Positions 37,562 to 46,547 of a DNA stretch of 55,516 bases are shown here, piece after piece. How positions within the stretch are numbered: position 1 is the stretch's first letter; every line of letters begins with the position of its first letter. This DNA comes from Tenacibaculum holothuriorum (lineage in GTDB: Bacteria; Bacteroidota; Bacteroidia; Flavobacteriales; Flavobacteriaceae): assembly GCF_002120225.1 (NCBI RefSeq), contig NZ_LAPZ01000018.1:1-55516 (forward strand), written 5' to 3'. Under the pieces are notes generated by a model. It saw only the letters and a program-made list of their open reading frames with translations. It made no database searches and had not been told where the DNA came from. Both the position numbers and the translations under genes were made by a program.

Positions 37562-37593
37562 AAAAAAAAAGAGGCAAGTTAATACCTGCCTCT
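37562..37593 (-). terminator. Terminator of rpsO
   Basis: On the minus strand AGAGGCA, a 10-base loop, TGCCTC followed by TTTTTTTTT, 13 bases after the rpsO stop. Confidence 0.85.
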
Positions 37594-37605
37594 AATTTGT
37601 AAGGA

Positions 37606-37875
37606 TTATTTTCTAATTCCTAATTCTTTAATAATCGCACGATATCTTGTAATATCTTTTTTCTTTAAGTAATCTAATAAGCTTCTACGCTTACCTACCA
37701 TCTTTACTAATGAACGCTCAGTGTTATAATCTTTACGATTGTTTTTTAAGTGCTCAGTTAAGTGGTTAATTCTAAAAGTGAATAACGCGATTTGTCCTTC
37801 TGCAGTACCAGTATCGTTTGTTCCTTTACCGTGTTTTGCAAAAATTTCTTCTTTAATTGCTTTAGTTAAATACAT
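37606..37875 (-). CDS. rpsO: Ribosomal protein uS15
   Basis: This 89-residue protein is 30S ribosomal protein S15, which binds 16S rRNA at the central domain. It shows TGTAEGQIALFTFRINHLTEHLK and SLVKMVGKRRSLLDYLKKKD, the four-helix S15 pattern. Its length is exact. It lies upstream of pnp. Confidence 0.98.
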   Translation of the reverse strand: MYLTKAIKEEIFAKHGKGTNDTGTAEGQIALFTFRINHLTEHLKNNRKDYNTERSLVKMVGKRRSLLDYLKKKDITRYRAIIKELGIRK

Positions 37876-37930
37876 GCCAATATTATTTAAATGATTATTA
37901 TGTATATCAATGATTTTTTCATTGAAGTTG

Positions 37931-37938
37931 CAAATGTA
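37931..37938 (-). promoter_or_regulatory. -7 promoter element for rpsO
   Basis: TACATTTG on the minus strand matches TAnnTTTG, about 55 bases before the rpsO ATG. The leader between them contains the inverted pair ATGAAAAAATCAT, which could be an S15 autoregulatory site. Confidence 0.45.
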
Positions 37939-37988
37939 CGATTATTTTTTTGAATAACTGATTGCTAGTTGATGTTCTTTTTATAAAG

Positions 37989-38014
37989 AAAAAGCCTGCA
38001 AAAATGCAGGCTTT
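37989..38014 (-). terminator. Terminator of accD
   Basis: AAAGCCTGCA, a 4-base A loop, TGCAGGCTTT, directly after the accD stop region on the minus strand. Confidence 0.85.
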
Positions 38015-38019
38015 CAATA

Positions 38020-38877
38020 TTATGCTCTTACAGGCTGATTTTGGATTAAATCGATATATAAATTAACCTGTTTTTTTAAATCTTTTCTTTCGTAGATTCC
38101 ATCTAAGAAACCGTGTTCTAATAAGAATTCTGAACGTTGGAAACCATCTGGTAAATCTTTACCTGTGGTGTCTTTTACAACACGAGGACCAGCAAAAGCA
38201 ATTAATGCATTAGGCTCTGCAATGTTAATGTCTCCTAACATAGCAAAAGACGCTGTTGTACCACCCGTAGTAGGATCGGTACATAACGAAATGTAAGGTA
38301 TTTTAGCATCTGCTAATTGTGCTAATTTAGCAGACGTTTTTGCTAACTGCATTAAAGATAATGATGCTTCCATCATACGAGCTCCTCCTGATTTAGAGAT
38401 CATTAAGAAAGGAATCTTGTTTTTAATTGAATAGTCAATTGCACGTGCAATTTTTTCTCCAACTACACTTCCCATTGATCCTCCAATGAAAGCAAAATCC
38501 ATAGAAGCAATCACTAAATCTTTTCCGTTAGATTTTCCTACAGCAGTTCTAACAGCATCTTTTAATCCTGTTTTTTTCTGAACCGCTTTTAATCTATCTG
38601 GGTATTTCTTAGTGTCCTCAAATTTTAAAGGGTCTTTAGATTGCATTTTAGCATTTAACTCTTCAAATTTATTGTCATCAAAGAATAACTCAAAGTATTC
38701 GTTACTTCCTATACGAACGTGATAACCATCTTCTGGACTTACGTATAAATTCTTCTTTAATTCGTCGGTATCAATTATTTTTCCGCTTGGAGTTTTATAC
38801 CACAAGCCTTTTGGAGTGTCTTTCTTTTCTTCTGTAGGGGTTTGAATCCCTTTGTCTTTACGTTTAAACCAAGCCAT
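38020..38877 (-). CDS. accD: Acetyl-CoA carboxylase carboxyltransferase subunit beta (AccD), zinc-less
   Basis: AccD with AccA transfers carboxyl from biotin to acetyl-CoA, giving malonyl-CoA for fatty acid synthesis. The crotonase-like core has [40 protein letters not shown] and [11 protein letters not shown]. In the N-terminal region the usual zinc ribbon (KCPSCG ... VCPKCG) reads KTPSGK ... VSPEDG, so none of the four cysteines remains while the flanking residues are conserved. Length is 285 residues. It is monocistronic, with its own promoter and terminator. Confidence 0.95.
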   Translation of the reverse strand: MAWFKRKDKGIQTPTEEKKDTPKGLWYKTPSGKIIDTDELKKNLYVSPEDGYHVRIGSNEYFELFFDDNKFEELNAKMQSKDPLKFEDTKKYPDRLKAVQKKTGLKDAVRTAVGKSNGKDLVIASMDFAFIGGSMGSVVGEKIARAIDYSIKNKIPFLMISKSGGARMMEASLSLMQLAKTSAKLAQLADAKIPYISLCTDPTTGGTTASFAMLGDINIAEPNALIAFAGPRVVKDTTGKDLPDGFQRSEFLLEHGFLDGIYERKDLKKQVNLYIDLIQNQPVRA

Positions 38878-38942
38878 AGTTTAGTTTATATTTTGTTGTT
38901 TGTATTTATAGGGCTCTAATACTTTAACAAGTAGAGAGAATA

Positions 38943-38950
38943 CAAATGTA
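38943..38950 (-). promoter_or_regulatory. -7 promoter element for accD
   Basis: TACATTTG on the minus strand matches TAnnTTTG, 65 bases before the accD ATG at 38877. Confidence 0.42.
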
Positions 38951-38984
38951 AAAGTTTTTTGGGAACTTTACTTTTTTGTAACAT

Positions 38985-39016
38985 AAAAAAGCATCTAGAA
39001 TTTTCTAGATGCTTTT
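38985..39016 (-). terminator. Terminator of fbaA
   Basis: AAAAAAGCATCTAGAA, short loop, CTAGATGCTTTT; an 11-12 bp stem 21 bases after the fbaA stop on the minus strand. Confidence 0.85.
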
Positions 39017-39037
39017 AAAATAGTATAAAACTTAGAG

Positions 39038-40105
39038 TTATAATGTGTTTACATTGTTTAAGTCTTCGAAAGCTTTCTTTAAACGAGTTTTAAATGTTGT
39101 TTCTCCTTCGCGTAACCATTTACGTGGGTCGTAATGTTTTTTGTTAGGAACATCGTCTCCTTCTGGATTACCAATTTGACTCGCTAAATACTCTTTTTTT
39201 GCAGCCATATAATCACGAATTCCTTCTGTAAAAGCGTATTGTAAGTCAGTGTCAATATTCATTTTAATAACTCCGTAATCAATAGCTTCACGAATTTCTT
39301 CTAAAGTAGAACCTGAACCTCCGTGGAATACAAAATCAATTGTATTGTGAGGTACATTATATTTTTCAGAAATAAATTCTTGAGAGTTCTTTAAAATTTT
39401 TGGAGTTAACTTAACGTTTCCTGGTTTGTATACACCATGAACATTACCAAAAGCAGCCGCAATAGTAAATTGAGGTGAAACTTTCATTAATTCTTCATAT
39501 GCATAAGCAACTTCTTCTGGTTGTGTGTATAGTTTAGAAACATCTACATCAGAATTATCTACACCATCTTCTTCACCTCCAGTAATACCTAATTCAATTT
39601 CTAAAGTCATACCCATTTTACTCATACGAGCTAAATATTCTTTACAAATTTCGATGTTTTCTTCAAGTGGCTCTTCACTTAAATCAATCATGTGTGAACT
39701 GTAAAGAGGTTTACCAGTTTCAGCAAAGTGCTTTTCACTTGCATCTAACAATCCGTCAATCCAAGGTAATAATTTTTTAGCAGCGTGATCTGTGTGTAAA
39801 ATTACAGGAACTCCGTAAGCTTCTGCCATTAAATGAATATGTTTAGCTCCTGCTACAGCACCAGCAATTGCTGATTTTTGATCTTCGTTAGAAAGCCCTT
39901 TACCAGCATTAAACTGAGCTCCACCGTTTGAAAATTGAATAATTACAGGTGAATTTAATTCTTTAGCAGTTTCTAATACTGTATTTATAGTGTTTGATCC
40001 AACAACATTTACTGCTGGTAAAGCAAATTTCTTTTCTTTAGCCAGCTTAAAAATTTGTTGTACTTCTTTTCCTGTTGCAACACCAGCCTTAATATTATGA
40101 GCCAT
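39038..40105 (-). CDS. fbaA: Class II fructose-bisphosphate aldolase
   Basis: The enzyme cleaves fructose 1,6-bisphosphate in glycolysis and reverses in gluconeogenesis. It is the zinc-dependent class IIA type: VILHTDHAAKKLLPW carries the catalytic Asp and a zinc His, and further motifs are GITGGEEDGVDN, AAFGNVHGVYKPGN, FVFHGGSGS and VIKMNIDTDLQ. At 355 residues it matches E. coli FbaA. It is a single-gene transcript between accD and tamL. Confidence 0.96.
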   Translation of the reverse strand: MAHNIKAGVATGKEVQQIFKLAKEKKFALPAVNVVGSNTINTVLETAKELNSPVIIQFSNGGAQFNAGKGLSNEDQKSAIAGAVAGAKHIHLMAEAYGVPVILHTDHAAKKLLPWIDGLLDASEKHFAETGKPLYSSHMIDLSEEPLEENIEICKEYLARMSKMGMTLEIELGITGGEEDGVDNSDVDVSKLYTQPEEVAYAYEELMKVSPQFTIAAAFGNVHGVYKPGNVKLTPKILKNSQEFISEKYNVPHNTIDFVFHGGSGSTLEEIREAIDYGVIKMNIDTDLQYAFTEGIRDYMAAKKEYLASQIGNPEGDDVPNKKHYDPRKWLREGETTFKTRLKKAFEDLNNVNTL

Positions 40106-40136
40106 TTTATTAGTTTTTAGTTGTATTATACGGACT

Positions 40137-40144
40137 CAAAAATA
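40137..40144 (-). promoter_or_regulatory. -7 promoter element for fbaA
   Basis: TATTTTTG on the minus strand matches TAnnTTTG, 31 bases before the fbaA ATG. Confidence 0.4.
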
Positions 40145-40202
40145 AGTAATTTTCTATTGATAGAAATAAAAAATAGCGATAACGTTTTAGCTGAAGTAAA
40201 TC

Positions 40203-42677
40203 TTAAAACGGATAGTTAATACCAATATTAAAGACTGCATTATTGAATCCGAAATTTTGAAACCATTTGTTGCCCGTTAAGTAAGGTTCGTGTACTTTAA
40301 ACCCAACATCTAATCTTGCGATTAAAAAAGTAAAGTCGTATCGAATTCCAAAACCGGTACCAACTGCCATGTTTAATAGGGATTTGAAGTCTTTTAGCTT
40401 AGCAGAGTCATTTAATATTCTCGAATTGGAAATATCCCAAATATTACCAGCATCCATAAAAATAGCACTCTTTAAATTTCCGATTACATTGAAACGATAC
40501 TCAAAGCTAGTTAAGAATTTAAAACTTCCGATATTATATTCTAAACCAGGAGGTGTAGCACCTGGACCTAAATCGTAAGTTCTCCATGCTCTAATGTCGT
40601 TTGAACCTCCTGCGAAGTAACTTCTTGAGAAAGGAATTTCTGAATTATCGTAAGGAAAAATAGCACCAACAAAAGTTCTATGTGCTAATACATTGTTATC
40701 GCCTAAATCCCAATACTTTTTATATTCAATGTCTGTTTTAAAATATTGAGCAATAGGGATTTTAAAAACTGTTTTCTCTCCAACACTATTAACTTGATTT
40801 GAAAGAAGTCCCATAATATTACCAGAATTTGCAACTCGAATTCTGAAATATGAAAAGCTAGCATCTTTAGTGTTTTCTTGATTGTTATAAGTAAACATGT
40901 ATGCGATTTCTGGAATTAAGAAATCGGATGTTATAATTTGATATCTATTAGTAATGTTTAATAATTCAGCAACCTCGTCTCTATTTAAAGCCGTAGAGTT
41001 ATTAAAAATTTGACCAGCATAATTTGTTATTGCATCGAAATTACCAATAGTATTTTGAGGAGGAGTAACGTTTGGTATTGCTTTTTCTCCTAAATTAACT
41101 AGTTTGGTGTATTCAGAGTTGTATACATTAAAATAATTATCAATATTTAAATTTCTAACATATTGAGTGTTGAAAATATCTAACTGTATTGTTTTTTTCT
41201 TATTGAATTGCCATTTATAATTTAAACCAGCTGTAATGTTTTGTTTATCTAAACCAATATTTCGTTGAATGTTAATACCAGTGAAAAATTTTGTTTTTGG
41301 AAACATACTTTTAGGAACCAGTTTGCTAAGTCCGAAAGGAGCAACAAAGCGGGGTATTTCTAAAGACATGTCTGTTCCAATTTCCCAACCAGGTCCGTTA
41401 TTAGAGTTAAAATAAGAACCAGATGCCGATATTTTGAAAAGTTCAGCTCCTTTAAAAGCATTTCTGTTTGTTAGCGAGAACTTTGCAGATACATCAAAAT
41501 TACGAATGTTAGAACGAGATAGTTCAGTTTCAAAACCTAAGGTGTATTTTTCTGTAGGCGTTAAAAAAATATTTGCTTCTAGTTCATCATTACCTAATTC
41601 ATTAAATCTAATAGAGGTAGATTTAAAGTTCTTTAAGCTTCTAAAATGAATTCTTGTTAATGCTCTTAACGAGTCACTATAAATAGTATTTGGTTTTATA
41701 AATACAGATTGGTTTAAATACTTAGGATTGTATTTTAGCTTTTTATGAGCATAAAAGTTAACACCATTATAAGCTTGATGTGCATTATAAGGTTCGTCTT
41801 TTTTTGAATAACTATAGTCTGTGTATACATTTATTTTCTTTATTTTTTGAATCTTGTAGGGAATGTTAATGTATTCACCATTATTCTCAACTAATCTGTC
41901 AGATATTATAAAATCTACATTAGATTTATAAACAGCTGTATCTATTTCATCGAAAACGATACTACTGTTTTTATCAAAATGGTAAATTCCATTATTTCTA
42001 AAAAGCTTGGTAATTCTTTCAGCTTCATTAATAAAATTAATGTCTTTGTATTGATCTCCGTTTTTTAAGAAGCTTTTTTGTTTGTTAGCATTATATATAG
42101 AATCTAAAACAGGAGACTGTATTTTCAAGAAAATAGAGTCTAGAAACAAAGGTTTCCCTTTTTCAATATAATAAGAAACAGATCCTTTTTTAGTGCCAAC
42201 AGTATCTCTTTTAGATGTTATTTTAGCTTTAAAATAGCCTTCGTTTTGAAAGTAAGTTTTTAGATTCCTTTCTGTTTTTTTAATCTTTTTATCGTCAATA
42301 ATAACTGGAGCTTGTCCGCTAGTTAAATACCAATTATTTAATCCAATAAAAGAATTTGCAACCGAAATACTTTGTTTTTCTGAAAAAGTGTTCTTGAAAA
42401 AACGATATAAACCTGGGTGGTTTTTATCCCATTCTGCTGGAGTTTTTGATCCATTTGGGTTACCGAGATTGTAAAAGTAAAGAGATAAAGGTAAGCCTAA
42501 GGCTCTTGCATTTGGGCGTTGCATCATTAACTCAGAAATATCTTTGTTAGAAGATTTAGCGCTATCTACATAAATATTATTCTTTGTAAGTAACTGCTGA
42601 TTTTTCTTTACGTGTTTTATTGTGCTACATGCACTAATCAACAGTAATAATAAGAAATAGATAGAAAGTTTTTTCAT
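40203..42677 (-). CDS. tamL: TamL-type BamA/TamA family outer membrane lipoprotein
   Basis: I start at 42677 (MKKLSIYFLLLLLISACSTIK), which gives a lipoprotein signal with lipobox ISAC; nine upstream codons to 42704 lack support. The 824-residue protein then shows POTRA-like segments (LKTYFQNEGYFKAKITS, SYYIEKGKPLFLDSI) and a C-terminal Omp85 barrel with a lid-loop SRSYFAGGSNDIRAWRTYDLGPG and a terminal aromatic residue (FNIGINYPF). TamL is the lipid-anchored TamA relative of Bacteroidota, expected to work with TamB in outer-membrane assembly. Compared with BamA in this window it has a lipid anchor and fewer clear POTRA domains. Confidence 0.9.
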   Translation of the reverse strand: MKKLSIYFLLLLLISACSTIKHVKKNQQLLTKNNIYVDSAKSSNKDISELMMQRPNARALGLPLSLYFYNLGNPNGSKTPAEWDKNHPGLYRFFKNTFSEKQSISVANSFIGLNNWYLTSGQAPVIIDDKKIKKTERNLKTYFQNEGYFKAKITSKRDTVGTKKGSVSYYIEKGKPLFLDSIFLKIQSPVLDSIYNANKQKSFLKNGDQYKDINFINEAERITKLFRNNGIYHFDKNSSIVFDEIDTAVYKSNVDFIISDRLVENNGEYINIPYKIQKIKKINVYTDYSYSKKDEPYNAHQAYNGVNFYAHKKLKYNPKYLNQSVFIKPNTIYSDSLRALTRIHFRSLKNFKSTSIRFNELGNDELEANIFLTPTEKYTLGFETELSRSNIRNFDVSAKFSLTNRNAFKGAELFKISASGSYFNSNNGPGWEIGTDMSLEIPRFVAPFGLSKLVPKSMFPKTKFFTGINIQRNIGLDKQNITAGLNYKWQFNKKKTIQLDIFNTQYVRNLNIDNYFNVYNSEYTKLVNLGEKAIPNVTPPQNTIGNFDAITNYAGQIFNNSTALNRDEVAELLNITNRYQIITSDFLIPEIAYMFTYNNQENTKDASFSYFRIRVANSGNIMGLLSNQVNSVGEKTVFKIPIAQYFKTDIEYKKYWDLGDNNVLAHRTFVGAIFPYDNSEIPFSRSYFAGGSNDIRAWRTYDLGPGATPPGLEYNIGSFKFLTSFEYRFNVIGNLKSAIFMDAGNIWDISNSRILNDSAKLKDFKSLLNMAVGTGFGIRYDFTFLIARLDVGFKVHEPYLTGNKWFQNFGFNNAVFNIGINYPF

Positions 42678-42747
42678 TAACTTTACGCCTGCTTTAAAAA
42701 TCAAAAATACTATTTTTTAGCTTTTTTGAATTGTTAAATATATTTTA

Positions 42748-43479
42748 ATGAGTTTATCTAAAAATACTATAAAACTAATAACAAGTTTACGTCAAAAAAA
42801 GTATAGACAAAAACATAACTTATTTGTGGCTGAAGGAGTAAAAGTGGTTAACGAATTACTTTCTTCATCGCTTAAGATATTCAAAATTTATACCACAAGT
42901 ATTGATGTTTTACAAAAAAGTAATAATGTTGAATTAATTACTGAAGATGAACTTAAAAAAGTAAGCAATTTAAAAGCACCAAATAAAGTGCTAGGAATTT
43001 TTGAAATTCCATCTGAAAAAGAAATTGACACAAACAATTTTATTGTTGCTTTAGATGAAGTAAATGATCCTGGTAATTTAGGAACCATTATTAGATTATG
43101 TGATTGGTTTGGTGTAAAACAATTAGTTTGCTCTAAAAATACTGTTGATTGTTACAACCCGAAAGTAATACAATCTACAATGGGTTCGTTAACGAGAGTT
43201 AATATTGTTTATACAGATTTGATTTCTTTTTTAGGAAAAAATAATTTACCAACCTATACAGCTGATATGGACGGTGAAAATGTATATAGTTCTAAGCTAC
43301 CTGAAAAAGCGGTTTTAGTAATGGGTAACGAAGCCAACGGAATATCTGAAGAGGTTAATAATGTTGTACAACAAAAATTAACTATTCCTCGTTTTGGAAA
43401 TATTCAGCAAACTGAAAGTTTAAATGTAGCTACCGCTACCGCTATTTTATTAAGTGAATTTAAGAGAGGATTAAAATAA
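42748..43479 (+). CDS. TrmH/SpoU family RNA 2'-O-methyltransferase
   Basis: This 243-residue SPOUT enzyme has an N-terminal substrate-binding domain (SLRQKKYRQKHNLFVAEGVKVVNELL) and the C-terminal knot with all three SpoU motifs: NDPGNLGTIIRLCDWFG, VMGNEANGIS and IPRFGNIQQTESLNVATATAI. It should methylate a ribose 2'-OH in rRNA or tRNA using S-adenosylmethionine. The exact position cannot be told from sequence; it is closest in type to the RlmB/TsnR-like group. Its last 9 bases overlap the convergent kinase gene. Confidence 0.92.
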   Translation: MSLSKNTIKLITSLRQKKYRQKHNLFVAEGVKVVNELLSSSLKIFKIYTTSIDVLQKSNNVELITEDELKKVSNLKAPNKVLGIFEIPSEKEIDTNNFIVALDEVNDPGNLGTIIRLCDWFGVKQLVCSKNTVDCYNPKVIQSTMGSLTRVNIVYTDLISFLGKNNLPTYTADMDGENVYSSKLPEKAVLVMGNEANGISEEVNNVVQQKLTIPRFGNIQQTESLNVATATAILLSEFKRGLK

Positions 43480-44085
43480 TCCGTTGATTTGAGAGTCTAT
43501 ACGATCAATAATATATCCTAAATCTTCTTGGTTTTCAACAAAATCTAAATTATCAACATCAATAATTAATAATTTTCCTTTGGTGTATTTGCTAATCCAC
43601 GCTTCGTAACGTTCGTTTAATCTGCTTAAATAATCGATACTAATAGAGTTTTCGTAATCTCTTCCTCTTTTGTGAATTTGACCCACTAAAGTAGAAATAT
43701 CTGCACGTAAATAAATTAATAAATCTGGTGGAGTAACCAAGTTTTCCATTAATTCAAATAAAGAAGCGTAGTTGCTATAATCTCTATTGGTCATTAATCC
43801 CATTGCATGAAGGTTTGGAGCAAAAATATGAGCATCTTCATAAATGGTTCTGTCTTGAATAATTTTCTTTCCAGATTTACGTAACTCTAATACTTGACGG
43901 AAACGACTGTTTAAGAAATACACCTGTAAATTAAAAGACCAGCGTTCCATTTCTCCATAGAAATCATCTAAGTATGGGTTTTCATCTACCGATTCGAAAT
44001 GAGGTTCCCAATTATAATGTTTTGCTAATAATTTAGTTAAGGTTGTCTTTCCAGCTCCAATGTTTCCAGCAATAGCTACGTGCAT
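43471..44085 (-). CDS. Deoxynucleoside kinase
   Basis: This 204-residue protein phosphorylates deoxynucleosides for dNTP salvage. It has the P-loop VAIAGNIGAGKTT, the substrate segment ESVDENPYLDDFYGEMERWSFNLQVYFL, the DRTIYEDAHIFA motif with the DR pair, and the lid-like IHKRGRDYENSI. It is separate from, and more regular than, the kinase domain fused to FolK at 33839-34975. The specificity (dA/dG/dC) cannot be decided. The ATG at 44085 gives the usual start MHVAIAGNIG. Confidence 0.93.
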   Translation of the reverse strand: MHVAIAGNIGAGKTTLTKLLAKHYNWEPHFESVDENPYLDDFYGEMERWSFNLQVYFLNSRFRQVLELRKSGKKIIQDRTIYEDAHIFAPNLHAMGLMTNRDYSNYASLFELMENLVTPPDLLIYLRADISTLVGQIHKRGRDYENSISIDYLSRLNERYEAWISKYTKGKLLIIDVDNLDFVENQEDLGYIIDRIDSQINGLF

Positions 44086-44174
44086 AGTTCTTCTTGTAAA
44101 ATTGATTTTTTGTTTTCGAAGGTCTCTTTTTAAGAGTTGGTAAAATTACATAAAAAATAGAACTAGAAAAGATT

Positions 44175-44855
44175 TTAACAAATCAATTTATAACCATAAC
44201 CACGAACGTTTATAATTTGTACGTTTTCATCTTTTTTTAGTTTTTTTCTGAGTTTAGAGATAAAAACATCCATACTACGCGCGTTAAAAAAATCGTCATG
44301 TCCCCACAATTTCTTTAAAATAAAGGTTCTGTCTAAGATTTCGTTTTTCTTTTGAGTTAAATGTAAAAGTAATTCAGCTTCTTTATGAGTTAGTAAAGCT
44401 GAATCTTCATTAATAGACAAAGTTTGTTTGGTATGATTAAAAGTATAGTTTCCTATTGATATATTTTCTACGTCGGTTTTTAATTCAACTCTGTTTAAAA
44501 GTGCATGAATTCTAACGATTAATTCTTCCATAGAAAAAGGTTTTTTTAAATAATCGTTTCCGCCATGTTCAAAACCCTCAACAACATCTTTGGTTTGAGA
44601 TTTTGCTGTTAAAAATATGATAGGGATATGTTTGTTTTCTTGCCTAATTTCTTTTGCTAATGTAAATCCGTCTTTTTTAGGCATCATTACATCAAGTACT
44701 AAAACTGTTGGATTCTTATCTTGATAAAACTCATAAGCTTGCTCGCCATCAATAGCATGAAATACTTCAAAGTTTCGTGTTTCTAAACTTTCTTTTACAA
44801 TTTGCCCTAAGCTAGGTTCATCTTCGGCTAATAAAATTTTTATCGATTTACTCAT
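44175..44855 (-). CDS. OmpR/PhoB-type response regulator
   Basis: The receiver domain (residues 1-120) shows the acidic pair LLAEDEP, the phospho-acceptor Asp55 in VLVLDVMMPKKDG, and Lys in DYLKKPFS. The C-terminal winged-helix DNA-binding domain (130-226) has LTHKEAELLLHLTQKKNEILDR and RSMDVFISKLRKKLKKD, the OmpR/PhoB family. It overlaps the kinase gene by 8 bases. OmpR-type regulators bind direct repeats about 10 bp apart, and such repeats lie at 46468-46497 just upstream of its operon and of the divergent GLPGLI operon; they are the obvious candidate targets. Confidence 0.95.
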   Translation of the reverse strand: MSKSIKILLAEDEPSLGQIVKESLETRNFEVFHAIDGEQAYEFYQDKNPTVLVLDVMMPKKDGFTLAKEIRQENKHIPIIFLTAKSQTKDVVEGFEHGGNDYLKKPFSMEELIVRIHALLNRVELKTDVENISIGNYTFNHTKQTLSINEDSALLTHKEAELLLHLTQKKNEILDRTFILKKLWGHDDFFNARSMDVFISKLRKKLKKDENVQIINVRGYGYKLIC

Positions 44856-46428
44856 TACTTAAAACAATTTTAAAAACAGTATTGTTAGGTTTTGAGGTTA
44901 GGTGTATACTTCCGTTATGTTTTTCTATAATTTTTTTGGTGTAGTACAATCCAATACCAAAACCTTTTACATCGTGAGTGTTTCCTTTTGGAACTCTGTA
45001 AAACTTATCAAATATTTTTTCTTGCTGATTTTTGTCAATTCCCATACCATTATCAGCAATACTAATTTCTATGGAATTTAAAACTTTACTTATGTGAATT
45101 TCAATAGAATCTCCACCATATTTTATAGCGTTGTCTATTAAGTTTGAAATTGCATTTTCAAAATGGAAAACATCAATTTCTGAAATAATTTCTGTTACGT
45201 TTGAAGTAAATTTCAATTCTTTTTCTGTTGTTGTGAACTGATGTTTTTGAGTTAAGGTTTTTATCAATTCAACAATGTTAGATTTCTCTTTTTTTAAGAG
45301 GAGCTTTTCACTGTCTAACGTTGCAGTTTCTAAGAGTTTTTCAACCATTAAATGTAGTTTTTCTATTTGCATAGAAGAAATAGAAATATATTTTTTGGTT
45401 TTAATTTTATCGTCAATTGCATTAAAACTATTAATGGCTTCTAAAGCTGTAGAAACAGTAGTGATTGGAGTTTTAAATTCATGAGTAATATTACTGATTA
45501 AATCATTTTTAATTTCAGCCAATTCTTTTTGTTGATTAATGATTTTTAGTAAATAAAATAAACTAGAAATTACCGCAAGCGCTAAAATAAATGACAATAA
45601 AATACCAGTAGAACTACGCTTTAAAGCTTCAATAGTAGGGTTTGTATATTGTATTTGTATACGTTCATCTTTTTTTAAGAATGTAGAAACTGCATCGTTT
45701 TCTAATAATAAAATATTAGAACTAACATTTGTTGCTGTATTGAATAAAGTATCTGCTTTAAAATGATTGATATTAAAATCAGAAAAGATTTTTTTATCTA
45801 CAAATTCATCTCTTAAAATAGAATCTAAAGATTTTAAATCAATAGAATCTGTTTGTATAGATATAATAAAGGTTTGTAAATCTTTTTGACGTTTTAAACT
45901 ATCTGATTTTTTTTTGCCAAAAAATACTTCAGGGAATTTATGTTTTTTCTTAGAAGGAAGCTTTTCGTTACTATATCTAATTTCTTGTTGAAACGAAATA
46001 TGAGGTTTTTTAGAATGAGAATCTTTAATTCTTTTAATGTTTCCTTTAAGAGAGTTAAAAACTGTGGAGTCCATTTTTTTAAACTCAGAAGAATCATTAG
46101 TGTTTATATTAATTGATTCTATCTTAAACTCCAAAGTGTCTTTTTTAGAAATTTTCTTATCAGAAGTGTTTTTATCTAATCGAAAGATGTTTTTTAAAAT
46201 ATTGGCATTGTTTTTTTTACTAGGATTTACAATTGTGTAGAAATTACTTTTTGATAAGTCTGAAAAATAAATCTCAATAGCATCATCTAAACTCTGGTTT
46301 ATTTCGTTAATAACTCGAAGTCTATTTTCTTCATAATTTTTATAATTCCAATAGAATTGTATACCAATAGTGGTGAGTATTGTAATACTAATTAGGTATA
46401 AAATCCATCGTTGTTTTTTCGCGTTCAT
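44848..46428 (-). CDS. Sensor histidine kinase with large periplasmic domain
   Basis: This 526-residue membrane kinase has one membrane segment at about 8-27 and another at about 273-296. The 245-residue region between them is the sensor, rich in Lys, Ser and Asp, and shows no family I recognise. The dimerisation helix carries the phospho-accepting His316 in SNITHEFKTPITT. The ATPase domain has N box ENAISNLIDNAIKYGG (about 424-439), G1 IADNGMGIDKN and G2 GFGIGLYYTK. No HAMP domain is visible. It is transcribed away from the GLPGLI operon and is first in its two-gene operon with the response regulator. Confidence 0.94.
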   Translation of the reverse strand: MNAKKQRWILYLISITILTTIGIQFYWNYKNYEENRLRVINEINQSLDDAIEIYFSDLSKSNFYTIVNPSKKNNANILKNIFRLDKNTSDKKISKKDTLEFKIESININTNDSSEFKKMDSTVFNSLKGNIKRIKDSHSKKPHISFQQEIRYSNEKLPSKKKHKFPEVFFGKKKSDSLKRQKDLQTFIISIQTDSIDLKSLDSILRDEFVDKKIFSDFNINHFKADTLFNTATNVSSNILLLENDAVSTFLKKDERIQIQYTNPTIEALKRSSTGILLSFILALAVISSLFYLLKIINQQKELAEIKNDLISNITHEFKTPITTVSTALEAINSFNAIDDKIKTKKYISISSMQIEKLHLMVEKLLETATLDSEKLLLKKEKSNIVELIKTLTQKHQFTTTEKELKFTSNVTEIISEIDVFHFENAISNLIDNAIKYGGDSIEIHISKVLNSIEISIADNGMGIDKNQQEKIFDKFYRVPKGNTHDVKGFGIGLYYTKKIIEKHNGSIHLTSKPNNTVFKIVLSNE

Positions 46429-46467
46429 GTTTCAAAAGTAAGGAGTTAAGCCGACAATTAAAAAGCG

Positions 46468-46497
46468 GTTAACACTCGTTAACACTGGTTAACTATA
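46468..46497. promoter_or_regulatory. Three 10-bp-phased GTTAAC repeats, likely response-regulator operator
   Basis: GTTAACACTC, GTTAACACTG and GTTAACTATA follow one another with exact 10-base spacing (46468, 46478, 46488). They lie in the 119-base divergent space between the kinase start (46428) and the exported-protein gene (46548). A -7-like CATATTTG sits at 46516-46523, so the third repeat covers the -33 position, which is where an activator would contact polymerase. OmpR/PhoB family regulators typically bind such phased direct repeats. Binding by the adjacent regulator is inference. Confidence 0.65.
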
Positions 46498-46547
46498 AAG
46501 AAGAAAAATCAAGATCATATTTGTAGTGTTCAATAAAAACTATAAAA

